From Prorocentrum cordatum (taxonomy: Eukaryota; Sar; Dinophyceae; Prorocentrales; Prorocentraceae): DNA of 25,876 bases. The position numbers and the translations under genes are program-made. Below the pieces are notes generated by a model, which saw nothing but the letters and a program-made list of their open reading frames with translations, searched no databases and had not been told where the DNA came from. Every line of letters begins with the position of its first letter. The first letter of the stretch is position 1. Below, in pieces: positions 9,280 to 17,357 of the stretch. The stretch spans positions 465,001-490,876 of the forward strand of contig CAUYUJ010021171.1 in the NCBI GenBank assembly GCA_963575745.1. The letters run 5' to 3'.

Positions 9280-9700
9280 GTTTTCGCCCGCCCCTCGAAT
9301 CCCTCGTGATCGAAACCGAGCTCCTCGCACTGGGTGGCGGGAACTCCACTCCAGCACCTGCAATGTTAATACTGGTCACGCTCAGGATCGGCCTCGTCAC
9401 ATCTGTCACGTGGAACCTCACATTGATCTCGTCGTCGGACTCCGTCTTCAGGTTCACCTGCTCGCCGTAGTCCGTGGCGCCTAATATTCGCCCCATTCGC
9501 GACCTTGATCTCCAGCCTCGCGTCCTGGATGATCAGGTAGTCTGGGAAGTCCTGCGGGCCGCGCGCCGACCGATTCGCGCCCGCGTCGACCGTCGCGCCG
9601 ACCACCTGTCCCACGCGCGTGCCCTTGGAGCCGTCGCACGTGCCGACCGCGAAGATCCAGGCCGACTCGTCGTCGCACACCTGGCACTCAACCGACGCGG
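9280..9700 (-). pseudogene. copia aspartic protease region, frameshifted
   Basis: The frame ending at 9366 carries ATVDAGAN (about 9580-9595), at the position where retroviral-type proteases have D-S/T-G. DFPDYLIIQDARLEIKVANG follows. Near 9490 the frame changes and continues RILGATDYGEQVNLK and VRFHVTDVTRPILSV, the typical protease C-terminal region of copia polyproteins. The active-site triad reads Asp-Ala-Gly, so the Ser/Thr next to the catalytic Asp is missing. It would cleave the polyprotein if intact. Confidence 0.65.
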
Positions 9701-9863
9701 CCGTTGTCGCGGTAGTGCTGGTCTCCTTGCTGGGCTGCGCAGGGGCGGGGTCGCCCTGGCCCTGACTCTGCTGGCCACCCCAGCTTTTGCCCCAGTCGTC
9801 GAGGTTCCAGCCCTCGTTCCAGCTGCTCCAGTCGCCCGTGTCCGTCTCAGTGATCTTGGCGTG

Positions 9864-10195
9864 GCAATCCTTTTTTCTTGTGGCCCCACTTACCGCATCG
9901 ACCACAGTGTCCCTGAAACTTCTGCTTGCCGTCACCCTTGCCGCCTTTGTCCTTGCCCTTGCCTTTCGAAGCCTTACTCATTGCTTTTAGAGCCTCTACC
10001 TTTGCCGCCATTCAAGCCGCCGTACTTGCCAGGCCGTCGGTCCCAATTGCCACTTATCTGGGCCCAGCCGACGTCCATCGGCGCGGGTCCTCCAGGCATG
10101 GACTGCCTCGTCAATAGGTAGTCTGACCTGACCTTCTTAGTCGTGTTCCACTGGATGTCCTCCTTCGGGATCGACAAGAGGGCGTGATGCTTCAC
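9864..10195 (-). pseudogene. copia gag 3' part with CCHC zinc knuckle split by a frameshift
   Basis: After the gag stop, the frame starting at 10195 continues VKHHALLSIPKEDIQW and TRQSMPGGPAPMDVGWAQ, a nucleocapsid linker. Two frame changes later come a Lys/Gly-rich basic stretch and the knuckle CGRCGKWGH + KKK + DC (9906 to 9864). The C-x2-C-x4-H-x4-C spacing is correct only if one base is skipped in a run of six A residues on the minus strand (9871-9876). The error could be mutational decay or a homopolymer sequencing error. Confidence 0.75.
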
Positions 10196-10887
10196 GCCTC
10201 AGGAGCCCGCGCGATCAGCACAGACGAGCGGATGTTGTCGCTGAGGGCCTCCTTGGTCAACTTCTCGTACTCCTCGATCAGGTTCTCGAACTTTTCGAGT
10301 ATGTCCAGGAACTCCGATTCGCCGCCGACATCGAACTCCAATACCCTCATCACCCGCGAGAGGATGCTACCCATGTTCTGCAGGTCGTACTGGTAGCCCA
10401 GCCTTCTATACGCCTCGAAACCGTCCTGATTGCTAACCTTCCGAACGATGCCGAGTGGCGTGCCCTCTGTGTACATAGTGAGCATGAAGTATAGGCTGTG
10501 TGCCATCTGACGCCACTCGTCGTCGTAGTTGCCGTAGTGCAGCGCGTTCCGTCTATACTCCACCTGGCTCATACCGTCCAGCGCCTTCCTGTTCTGGTTG
10601 CCAACGAAGGCCTTGAACTTGAAACTCCAGTCGAAATAGTCAGGCTTCCTCACATTGTCGAAGGACGGCGGCTTGCCCTTGTCACCAATCCGGGCACCCA
10701 TGATCTGGTCTTGGCGTTGCCGACTGGCCGCGCCCGCCTCCGCCGTCGCCGTTGCCGTCACCGAAGCCTCCTGGAGTTGGCCAATCGTCGCGTTCTGATT
10801 CTCGGTTAGCGTCAGGAGCCTCTCGGTCTCACGCTTGGCCTCTAGTACCTCCTGTGCTAGGGCCTCCACGCTAACTACTGCGCCCAA
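10192..10887 (-). CDS. copia gag (capsid-like) open frame
   Basis: A 231-residue frame starts at the first ATG after the primer-binding site (10887) and ends with TGA at 10192. Residues 1-60 form a probable coiled coil (EALAQEVLEAKRETERLLTL). The middle contains FDWSFKFKAFVGN, ALHYGNYDDEWRQMAHSLYF and a helical C-terminal half with GFEAYRRLGYQYD and SRVMRVLEF, typical of Ty1/copia gag proteins. The natural frame should continue into VKHHALL, and lack of one base at 10194-10197 creates the stop. Product: the structural capsid protein of the virus-like particle. Confidence 0.82.
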   Translation of the reverse strand: MGAVVSVEALAQEVLEAKRETERLLTLTENQNATIGQLQEASVTATATAEAGAASRQRQDQIMGARIGDKGKPPSFDNVRKPDYFDWSFKFKAFVGNQNRKALDGMSQVEYRRNALHYGNYDDEWRQMAHSLYFMLTMYTEGTPLGIVRKVSNQDGFEAYRRLGYQYDLQNMGSILSRVMRVLEFDVGGESEFLDILEKFENLIEEYEKLTKEALSDNIRSSVLIARAPEA

Positions 10888-10891
10888 CCGC

Positions 10892-10903
10892 GTTCCGCTA
10901 CCA
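10892..10903 (-). other. Primer-binding site of the copia element
   Basis: On the minus strand, three bases after the CA end of the upstream LTR, the sequence reads TGGTAGCGGAAC. It starts with TGG, complementary to the CCA end of a tRNA. It resembles the initiator-Met PBS of Ty1 (TGGTAGCGCC) for the first eight bases. Confidence 0.7.
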
Positions 10904-10906
10904 TCT

Positions 10907-11057
10907 TGACCGTCCTTTTCTCTCCCAACAAGAACTCGAAGCCAAAACGGCTACAGTACATCGAACTCAGCAAGCGCAGAGCAAACGAAGAAAGGGGTAC
11001 GGATTGGAGGAGTGGGTGGGAGGAGCGAGAAGGGGAAATAGGGGCCACATCTCGACA
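10907..11057 (-). repeat. Upstream (5') LTR of the copia element
   Basis: 151 bases, about 88 percent identical by eye to 5308-5464 apart from a 6-base gap in the AAAGGC region. It would carry the element's promoter; no TATA box is evident. Confidence 0.88.
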
Positions 11058-11094
11058 ATTCTTGGTATTCCTCCTGTAGACGGACATGCCCGAC
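11058..11094. mobile_element. TIR element unit 1, right part
   Basis: The sequence after the LTR resumes ATTCTTGGTATTCCTCCTG and then the right TIR, CCTGTAGACGGACATGCCCG (11073-11092). It completes the element that begins at 5180. Confidence 0.75.
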
Positions 11095-11172
11095 TTAAAA
11101 ACTCCCGCCTCCACCCGGTCGCACCCGTGCCCGCGCGCCGTGAGCAGGGGCACGCCGGGTTTCCCGCGTGAG

Positions 11173-11362
11173 GTCGGGCATGTCCACCTGCAGGCGGATC
11201 TGGGAGGTCGGACAATTAAAAATAACCGAAAAGATAGCTCATTGAAAACAATTCATGAAATTGAGAAACACCCGAAAAGATGATCAAAAATAGTCCGAAA
11301 TCGTCCCCTGACAATTTTGGGCCTATGTTTGAATATTCCTCCTGTGGAGGGACAGGCCCGAC
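11173..11362. mobile_element. TIR element unit 2
   Basis: Left TIR CGGGCATGTCCACCTGCAGG (11175-11194), AT-rich core of about 145 bases, then TTTGAATATTCCT and the right TIR CCTGTGGAGGGACAGGCCCG (11341-11360). The core has A-runs and TCGTCCCC before the right end, shared in part with unit 3. No coding capacity. Confidence 0.75.
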
Positions 11363-11363
11363 T

Positions 11364-12060
11364 TATGTCTCGCGGCTCTCCCTCGGCATAGACCGAGGCC
11401 CCCCGCGCGCTCCGGACGCTGCACAAGAGGGCGGCAGGCTGCGGCGCGGGCCCGGCCACACGATGGCGCCGAGCGCTGGAGCGAGGCGCGGCCAGAGCAA
11501 TCAGTCTGAAGCGAACACTTCCCAGATAGGATCGCGTCGTAAAACGAAAATCCGGGCGGGAGATTTGTTGCCAATTTCGGCGTCGGGGGGCTCTCTCCTG
11601 GCCTCGGGGCCGTCAAGAAACGACTCGGGCTGGGAAACCGGTCCTTGGGAAAGGGTCGGGACTTCCAGAGACCCCGTCTTGAAAAAATCAACGTCGAATG
11701 TCTGGGTCATCGTATCGGGAGGAAGGGGCTGGGTGGATGAAGGGTATGCGCAATAGCATCCGGATGTGAAGAACGATACCTTCGGCCGCCTACGGGCAAC
11801 AATATCCTCATCTCTCCCAGGTCCGCACTCCCAACCCAGTAACTGTCTTCCTGACATTCGGAAGACGTCAGACTCGGGCTCGGGGGACTCGGGCTGGCCC
11901 GAGGGGGGCATCATGAAAATGGCGAGCCCCACTCTGAAATATAACGCGAACTCCCGCGGCAGACCTCCCGCGAAAGATGGACCATCAGGGCGCTGGCAAA
12001 CCCGAGTTCCGGCGCACTCGAGTCTCACGTGCCATTCGAGATACCGGCCGTCACCGCTAG
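11364..12060. other. GC-rich DNA between TIR units 2 and 3
   Basis: About 700 bases of GC-rich sequence. Its only recognisable content is the inverted copy of dispersed repeat R1. Minus-strand frames are open over most of it but have no identifiable domain; if the TIR units are introns, this would be an exon candidate. Confidence 0.4.
11521..11706 (-). repeat. Dispersed repeat R1, copy 2 (inverted)
   Basis: Reverse complement of 4970-5150 with about 75-80 percent identity by eye (landmarks listed under copy 1). The pair brackets TIR units 1 and 2. Before the copia insertion the two copies would have been roughly 600-700 bases apart. Confidence 0.7.
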
Positions 12061-12207
12061 GTCGGGCGTGCCCCCCTACAGGCGGATTTTGGACGAACAA
12101 TGAAAACTAGTGAAAAGAAATATTCAAAAAAATATGAACGACAAATCGTCCCCAGACTATTGTTTTACTAATTTTGAGCAGTCCTCCTGTGGAGGGACAT
12201 GCCAGAC
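12061..12207. mobile_element. TIR element unit 3
   Basis: Left TIR GTCGGGCGTGCCCCCCTACAGG (12061-12082) followed by GCGGATTTTGGAC, AT-rich core with AAAAAAATATG, then GTCCTCCTG and the right TIR CCTGTGGAGGGACATGCCAG (12186-12205). The core end ATCGTCCCC resembles unit 2. Confidence 0.75.
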
Positions 12208-12208
12208 T

Positions 12209-12757
12209 GAACGTTACCGGGGATGCTCCGTGGCGGGCGCATCCGGGCCCTCCACCTCTCCGGCGAGGCGCTGCAGCAAGGAGGGGACGCGCACGGCGTG
12301 GACGGAGGCAGACGAGAACGAGGACGAAGGGATGTGCTGCAGCATCGGTGGTGCGTGCTGGGTTCGCTCCTCCCTGCTCCCGCCCCTCCCTCCTCCCTCC
12401 TGCTCCCACCTCCCTCCTCGCCCTCTCCTCCTCCTGATCCTCCTCCTGATCCTCCCCACCCACCCCTCCTCGCGACCCCCTCGTGCTCCCTCGGGCCCCT
12501 CTCGTCCGACTCCTCAGCATCCTCCGAGACGTCACGCGCCACAAGCAGTCCACCAGCGGAGAGCACCCCCCCCCAGTGCAGCCGCCGAGGCGACGGGAGA
12601 TCCTGGAGGCGGCGGGCTCTGCTTCCGGTCGCGCGGCACGGCCTGGCTCGAGCCCACGTGCGAACAGTGTAACCGGGCGGCCCTGCAGCACTCCGCGGCA
12701 TCGCCGCCCTCCTCCTGCCGGTCGTGGCCGACCTTCCCCTGCCCAGAAGGGGCAAAA
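12209..12757. other. GC-rich DNA between TIR units 3 and 4
   Basis: The segment contains CTCCTCCTGATCCTCC-type pyrimidine repeats at 12360-12470. Minus-strand frames run open through the whole block, giving Arg/Gly/Glu-rich text without a known domain. Confidence 0.4.
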
Positions 12758-12758
12758 G

Positions 12759-12930
12759 GTCGGGCGTGTCCTGCTACAGGCGGGAATTTCAAGAAATTCC
12801 AAAAATTGTCCAAACATGATAAAAGACATATCAACAAAAAACTATTTGTTTAAAATAATAATAAAAAAACAACGTCCCAAACTATCTCTACAATGTTTGA
12901 ATATTCCACCTGTAAATGGACAGGCCCGAC
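12759..12930. mobile_element. TIR element unit 4
   Basis: Left TIR CGGGCGTGTCCTGCTACAGG (12761-12780), AT-rich core of about 125 bases with AATAATAATAAAAAAAC, then TTTGAATATTCCA and the right TIR CCTGTAAATGGACAGGCCCG (12909-12928). TTTGAATATTCC before the right TIR is shared with unit 2, which shows common descent beyond the TIRs. Confidence 0.75.
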
Positions 12931-12931
12931 T

Positions 12932-13598
12932 CAATGATGCCCCCGGCCCCCACCCGGGAGGCCCTCGAGCCGCGAAGGCTCCACAGCGTGGCTGGCCCAC
13001 GGAGCCCTCCCTGCGTGCCCAAAAAGCGAGGCGAGGCCCGAAGGCACTCTCTCAGCGAGCAGCCTCCCCATACGCCACGAACATGCGCACAGAGACACCC
13101 TCCGATGAACCGTACATGTATGCACACTACGGGAGGGCGGCGAGGACAAAGTCGCTGGCTCCAAGTGGTGATTTATGCACCGCCACCTTTCCCTGCGGCC
13201 CAGGAACACTCCACTGGCGTGTGTCTGCAGATGTGTATATATGTATGTGTGTGTATGTGTATGTGTATGTATGTGTATGTATGTATGTATGTATGTATGT
13301 ATGTATGTATGTATGGATGTATGTATGTATGTATGCATGTATGTATGTATGTATGTATATAAATATGTGTGTGAGTGTGTGTGGCGGATCTCCCCCCGAC
13401 TCGGCGGCGCGCCGAGGGGGGAAGTGAGAGAGGGAAGCCCTGCAGAAGGCGGCGGGGCTTCTCAGATGCCCTCCAACCTCCTGAGAAGCCGCCTGCCTTC
13501 AAATAATGCTGGGCAAGCTCTTCAGAAGGCCGGGGGCCTACTGAGCCTCAGCTCACGCATCGCTGGGATATGAGAGCGGCCCATCGAAACCAATCGTA
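12932..13598. other. GC-rich DNA between TIR units 4 and 5, with a TATG repeat inside
   Basis: Apart from the microsatellite at 13231-13380 and AGAAGGC-type palindromes at 13441-13531, nothing was recognised. Confidence 0.4.
13231..13380. repeat. (TATG)n / TG microsatellite
   Basis: About 150 bases of TATG units with occasional TGTG, GGATG and GCATG variants, flanked by TG-rich edges. Translation gives alternating Tyr-Val-Cys-Met text, which is not meaningful as protein. Confidence 0.95.
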
Positions 13599-13599
13599 G

Positions 13600-13746
13600 G
13601 ACGGGCATGTCCTCCTACAGGCGGATTGAGGACGAAAAATCCAAAAACTACCAAACATACCCAAAATATGTTTAAAAACAGTCAAAACTCGTCGCACTGT
13701 GTTTGACTATTTTTTGATATTCCTCCTGTAGAGGAACGTGCCCGGC
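13600..13746. mobile_element. TIR element unit 5
   Basis: Left TIR CGGGCATGTCCTCCTACAGG (13602-13621), then GCGGATTGAGGACGAAAAAT, AT-rich core, TTTTTTGATATTCCT and the right TIR CCTGTAGAGGAACGTGCCCG (13725-13744). The left TIR is identical over these 20 bases to that of unit 1. Confidence 0.78.
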
Positions 13747-13880
13747 TTAAAAACACGCCTCAGGCGCGAGCCAAATGTCCCACCAAGCTGTCACATTCCC
13801 TCCCGACAAATGCGGGGAAAACGAAGCGCGCCGCGGGACGAAACACTTTGAGGAGCAATGCGCAGAAGAGTTGACGCCGT

Positions 13881-13992
13881 GCCTCCTCCTCCTCCTCCTC
13901 CATATCCTCTTCCATCTCCTCCCCCATATCCTCTCCCACATCCTCCTCCTTCTCCTCCTCCTCCTCTTCCTCCTCCTCCTCCTCCTCCTCCT
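13881..13992. repeat. (TCC)n pyrimidine tract with CATATCCTC variants
   Basis: TCC repeats interspersed with three CATATCCTC or CACATCCTC units around 13900-13945, ending in a pure TCC run. This is the same repeat class as the GGA tracts, in the opposite orientation. Confidence 0.9.
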
Positions 13993-14970
13993 ACGGGGAG
14001 GGGGGAAGGCTTCTCAGAAGGAGGCTGCGTTCTCAGAAGGCGCCAGCCTTCCATCTAAAGGCAAGGCCGCGCCTCATAAGAAGCAGGGGTGCGTCTGAGA
14101 GGCCTGACCCTGGCCCCTGGCCGTACGAGCCTGCTCCTTTTTTTGTGTTGTCTTCTGAGGGTGGGAAACATCGTATGAGTTGCTCACGGCGTTTTTGAGA
14201 GCGGTGCGCAAGAGATGACCTGTAAGACCTGGCACGGGAGCCGGAGCGGGCGGCACGGCTTCCTGAGAAGAAAGGCGGAGGGCCCGCCCCGAGTTCGGCC
14301 TCGGACAGCGGCAACTCGACGGCGAGCGAGGGTCCGAGGGGGAGGGGAGCGAGAAGGCGAAGGCCTGCTCAGAAGGCGGCGGGACTCCTCAGAATCCCCA
14401 GCCGCGCCCTTGGAGAATTTGTCCGTCTTCGAGGAAGACTCAGGAAACTCCTCAGAAGGCTGGGGGACTTCTGATGATCAAAAGAAGATCTCTACTAACC
14501 CTTTGGAATGGGACCTAAATTAGAAGGGCCAAAAACATTAGGGAGAGGGGGCCTTTGCTGCAGATGTGCCAGGCCAAACCGCCCAGAGCTATCATCCCTA
14601 ATGCAAGGACGGGGCCCTCAGTGAGGCCAGCTCTTCACTCTAATATCCTCGATGATCCGAGCCTTCTGAGGAGGCCTCCTTCTCCTGACTTCCCCCCTCG
14701 GGCTCGCCGCCGATCAACAAGACGTCGACGCCCCGGCAAGGCCCCGCCCCCCGCTGGGTCCCGCCAGTCCCGTTCCCTCCCTGTCCTTGGAGGCCAGGGC
14801 GCCGCGGGCAGGGCACAGCAGAAAAACCAGCCGCAGTGCGGAGCCCGCCCACGAAAAGAGGACAAACCGAAGCTGCTAGTCTTGGGATGGTCGCCTTCTC
14901 GCCATGGTGATGGGCAACTTTCCACCACCGCTACCATGAGTAGGACGGGGGAGAAGGGAGGACGAGGAGG
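13993..14970. other. GC-rich DNA without recognised gene
   Basis: Open frames on both strands are unremarkable, and the only structure is the palindrome cluster. No RNA gene or coding domain was recognised. Confidence 0.4.
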
Positions 14971-15012
14971 TCCTCCTCCTCCTCCTCCTCCTCCTCCTCC
15001 TCCTCCTCCTGC
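14964..15012. repeat. (TCC)n tract
   Basis: About 40 bases of pure TCC directly preceded by GACGAGGAGG, so the left junction forms a short GGAGG/CCTCC inverted repeat. Confidence 0.92.
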
Positions 15013-15145
15013 TTAGGGTAGTGGTGGAGGAAAATGGGCCCATCACATGGGCCTCTCCGTTCTCAGGATGGGCCCAGGGGGGCCGCGAGAGGGGTCCAGG
15101 GCCAAGCGGCCCAGCAAGGCCCCCTGAAAGAGCACCCGCGCACAC

Positions 15146-15401
15146 AGAGCGCCAAGAAGGCCCTCCATACGCCCCCCCCCAAAAAAAAAGCTTCGCATCC
15201 GGGGCCGATGCCCGCTCGGACACGCCACGCATGCGCCAAAAGGGCCCTGGGAGAGCGATGGATGCCCCAGGCAGAGAGCGCCAAAAGGGCCCCCGCGAGC
15301 CCCCCCCCCCCAGAAGCTTCGCATCGGGGGCCGGGACCCGCTGGGACACGTCACACGTGCGCCAAAATCGGCCTTGGGAGAGCGACGGATGCCCCAAGAT
15401 G
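15146..15401. repeat. Two-copy tandem repeat, period about 129 bp
   Basis: Copy 1 (15146-15274) and copy 2 (15275-15401) share AGAGCGCCAA, AGGCCC/GGGCCC, a long C-run, AAGCTTCGCATC, GGGCCG, CCCGCT, GGACACG, TGCGCCAAAA, GGGAGAGCGA and GGATGCCCCA in the same order. The C-run is followed by nine A residues in copy 1 and by AG in copy 2. No coding function was recognised. Confidence 0.8.
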
Positions 15402-16315
15402 GGAGACCAGCCCAGAACCCCTGGGCGCCTTCTCCGCGGGACCCCACCACTCCGGCTTCCCCCCCCCCCCTCAGGCCTGGCCCCCTCCACCTAGACGTGT
15501 CCGTCGAGAAACAAATGCGACATGTTTGCTCTGCCGGCATCTACATGAACTGTTTGGTCTCGCGATCCAGACCCAACGTGTAGACCAATCGACAAATCCT
15601 CAGGGTCAATTGCACTTGCTATAGCATGACTGAGCAGGCAAATCTAACCAACATCACTCAGAAGCCAAGAAACTTCTGACAAACTCGGGCATTGCAATGT
15701 GATGTCGCGTCCTGATTCCGTCAGACCTCACCAGAGTCGATGGCCTTCACCACATACTGCTGCACCTGGATGTGATGAGATTGCTGAACATAATTACGAT
15801 GGGGCACCAATGCACAAACAAACAATAACAACTGCCTAGTCAGCCTGGTCGTTGAAAGATGCCGTTGAAAACCGCACCACCAAAAAAAAATCCTGTCAGC
15901 ACGAGCTGTCCAACAGATACCGGCAACGGAAGTGGGATGGGAAGGAGAAAGGATGAAGAGCACGAGGATGATAACCAAAACTGTCGGAAGAGGGGAGAGG
16001 ATAATAATGAAGCGGAAGAGGAGGAGAAGGAGGAATCGCGCTACGAGGAAGAAGAACGGGCAAGTAATGATCAGGACACGTAGGAGAAGGAGTGGCAAGG
16101 ATGAGCGGGAGGAGGAAGAGAACACGAGACCAGGGGAAGAAAAGAGGAAAGATGAAAGAGGAGGCATCCAAGGGGGGGAAAAGGTGGACGAGGAGAGACA
16201 CCATGGCAAGGGAAGGGAAGTGATCAGGACGAGCACGCAGGGGGGGGTCGCGTCGCCTGAGTGCATAATACCACCCCTCTTTTCCTCTGCTCTCCTTCGT
16301 CAACCCCCTCCGTCT
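15402..16315. other. Mixed spacer, no recognised gene
   Basis: 15500-15920 is AT-richer and non-repetitive. 15920-16215 is strongly purine-biased on plus (GAGGAAGAAG-like text) without a fixed unit, as at 3916-4140. No recognisable protein or RNA was seen. Confidence 0.4.
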
Positions 16316-16742
16316 CTTCGTCGTCGTCCTTGTCCTCATCGTCATGGTCGCCGGCGTCGCAGGTGTTGTCGTCGTCGCCGCCGCCGCCGTCGTCACCGTG
16401 GCACATCTCCCTCTAGGCCGTCGCCCTCTTGGTCCTGGTCGTCGAAGCCGACGTCACCGAGCCGCCAGCGGGGCGCGGCGACTCTCACGGCGCGCAAGGG
16501 CACGCCGCCACCGCCGCCTTCGAAACTGTCGTTGCCTTCGACAATGTCGCCGGAAACGCCGATGCCGTCAACGTCGACGCCGTCGACGTCCTCGATGTGA
16601 GCGACGACGATGACGTCGAGGCGGTGTCGTCGGCGCTGGCGACGCCGTCAACGGCGACGACCGTCGACGAACTCGACAACGTAGTCCCCATCATCGTCGT
16701 CGTCGGCGTTGGCGTCGGCGTACGTACCGTCGACGTCGTCGC
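16316..16742. repeat. Degenerate (GTC)n tract
   Basis: GTC/GCC triplets dominate (CGTCGTCGTC, GCCGTCGACGTC, CGTCGTCGGCGTTGGCG). In one plus frame this reads Val/Asp/Ala-rich. It is the reverse-complement class of the ACG tract at 1-400. A degenerate microsatellite is the simplest reading. Confidence 0.65.
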
Positions 16743-17357
16743 CGTGCCCCAACTTCTTTTACGCTGGGTCCCTAGAAATGCCGTCTTCTTCCCCATAGCT
16801 GGTTCCTACCTCAAGCCGTCTTCTGACAGCCCCGCGGCCAGGTATGGGCAGCATGCCCCCCCCCCCCGGGGCCCAAAAACCACGAACAACACACGTGCTT
16901 GAAGTACTTTTCAAAACGTTTGAGGCCTGGGTCGCGAACATTCGGTGTCTGTTCCATGGGAACCTACGTGGCCCCCGGCGCTGTTCGAATCGGGTCTGAC
17001 TTGGAACGGGTTCGGAACACGTTTGGCACCGGACTGTGACCAGACCTGCACCAGAGTCGTCGCTTCGCAAGGGAGAGACGAGAAGAACGAGGAGGGGGCG
17101 GAGTACCCAGAAGGGCGAGGAGGAGCAGGAGGAAGAGCCGAATGCGGCCCAAAATGCCGCCCACTGACATCCGACATTGCCAAGAAAGCAACATCACAAA
17201 AAATCACGACCTGAGGCCCGGACTCCAGCTTTCTGCTCCATTTTTTGAGCTGGATCGATCTGTGAAAATCCAGGGGCCCGAAACTGGGCGGAAACGCCCG
17301 TTGCGAAAAAAAATGCACGGCCAAGATCTCAGGGAGGCTCCCGTGATCAGACTGAGC
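16743..17357. other. Unique spacer, no recognised gene
   Basis: No domain-bearing frame and no repeat was found. The sequence includes TCGAATCGGG and several 8-10 base homopolymer runs (C at 16857-16867, A at 17306-17313). Confidence 0.4.

Larger units (their letters stand above)
5308..11057 (-). mobile_element. Ty1/copia-type LTR retrotransposon, complete structure, inactivated
   Basis: A 5.75-kb element read on the minus strand. It has two short LTRs (5308-5464 and 10907-11057), a primer-binding site next to the upstream LTR, a G-run polypurine tract next to the downstream LTR, and the order gag, protease, integrase, RT, RNase H. Integrase before RT is the diagnostic Ty1/copia order. LTR termini are TG...CA. 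Flanking pentanucleotides are TTTCT (5303-5307) and ATTCT (11058-11062), a probable 5-bp target duplication with one mismatch. The LTRs differ at about 18 aligned positions plus a 6-base indel, so the insertion is old. The coding region carries at least six frameshifts and one clear nonsense codon (6034-6036). It lies inside TIR element unit 1. Confidence 0.92.
13441..14680. repeat. Cluster of TTCT(c)AGAA palindromes
   Basis: Variants of CTTCTCAGAAGG or CTCCTCAGAAGGC recur about nine times: near 13458, 13481, 13518, 14007, 14030, 14366, 14385, 14448 and 14661. They are embedded in otherwise non-repetitive GC-rich DNA. The best example elsewhere is GCCTTCTGAGAAGGC at 1140-1154. Each is a 4-7 bp inverted repeat around one base. 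No function is known to me. Confidence 0.5.

Noticed and set aside
11364-12757. GC-rich blocks between TIR units as exons of one gene
   Set aside because: Frames are open on several phases at once and show no domain or frame continuity between blocks. This was kept only as a hypothesis to test by RNA-seq.
13175-13573. Tyr/Val/Cys/Met-rich ORFs
   Set aside because: They are translations of the (TATG)n microsatellite.
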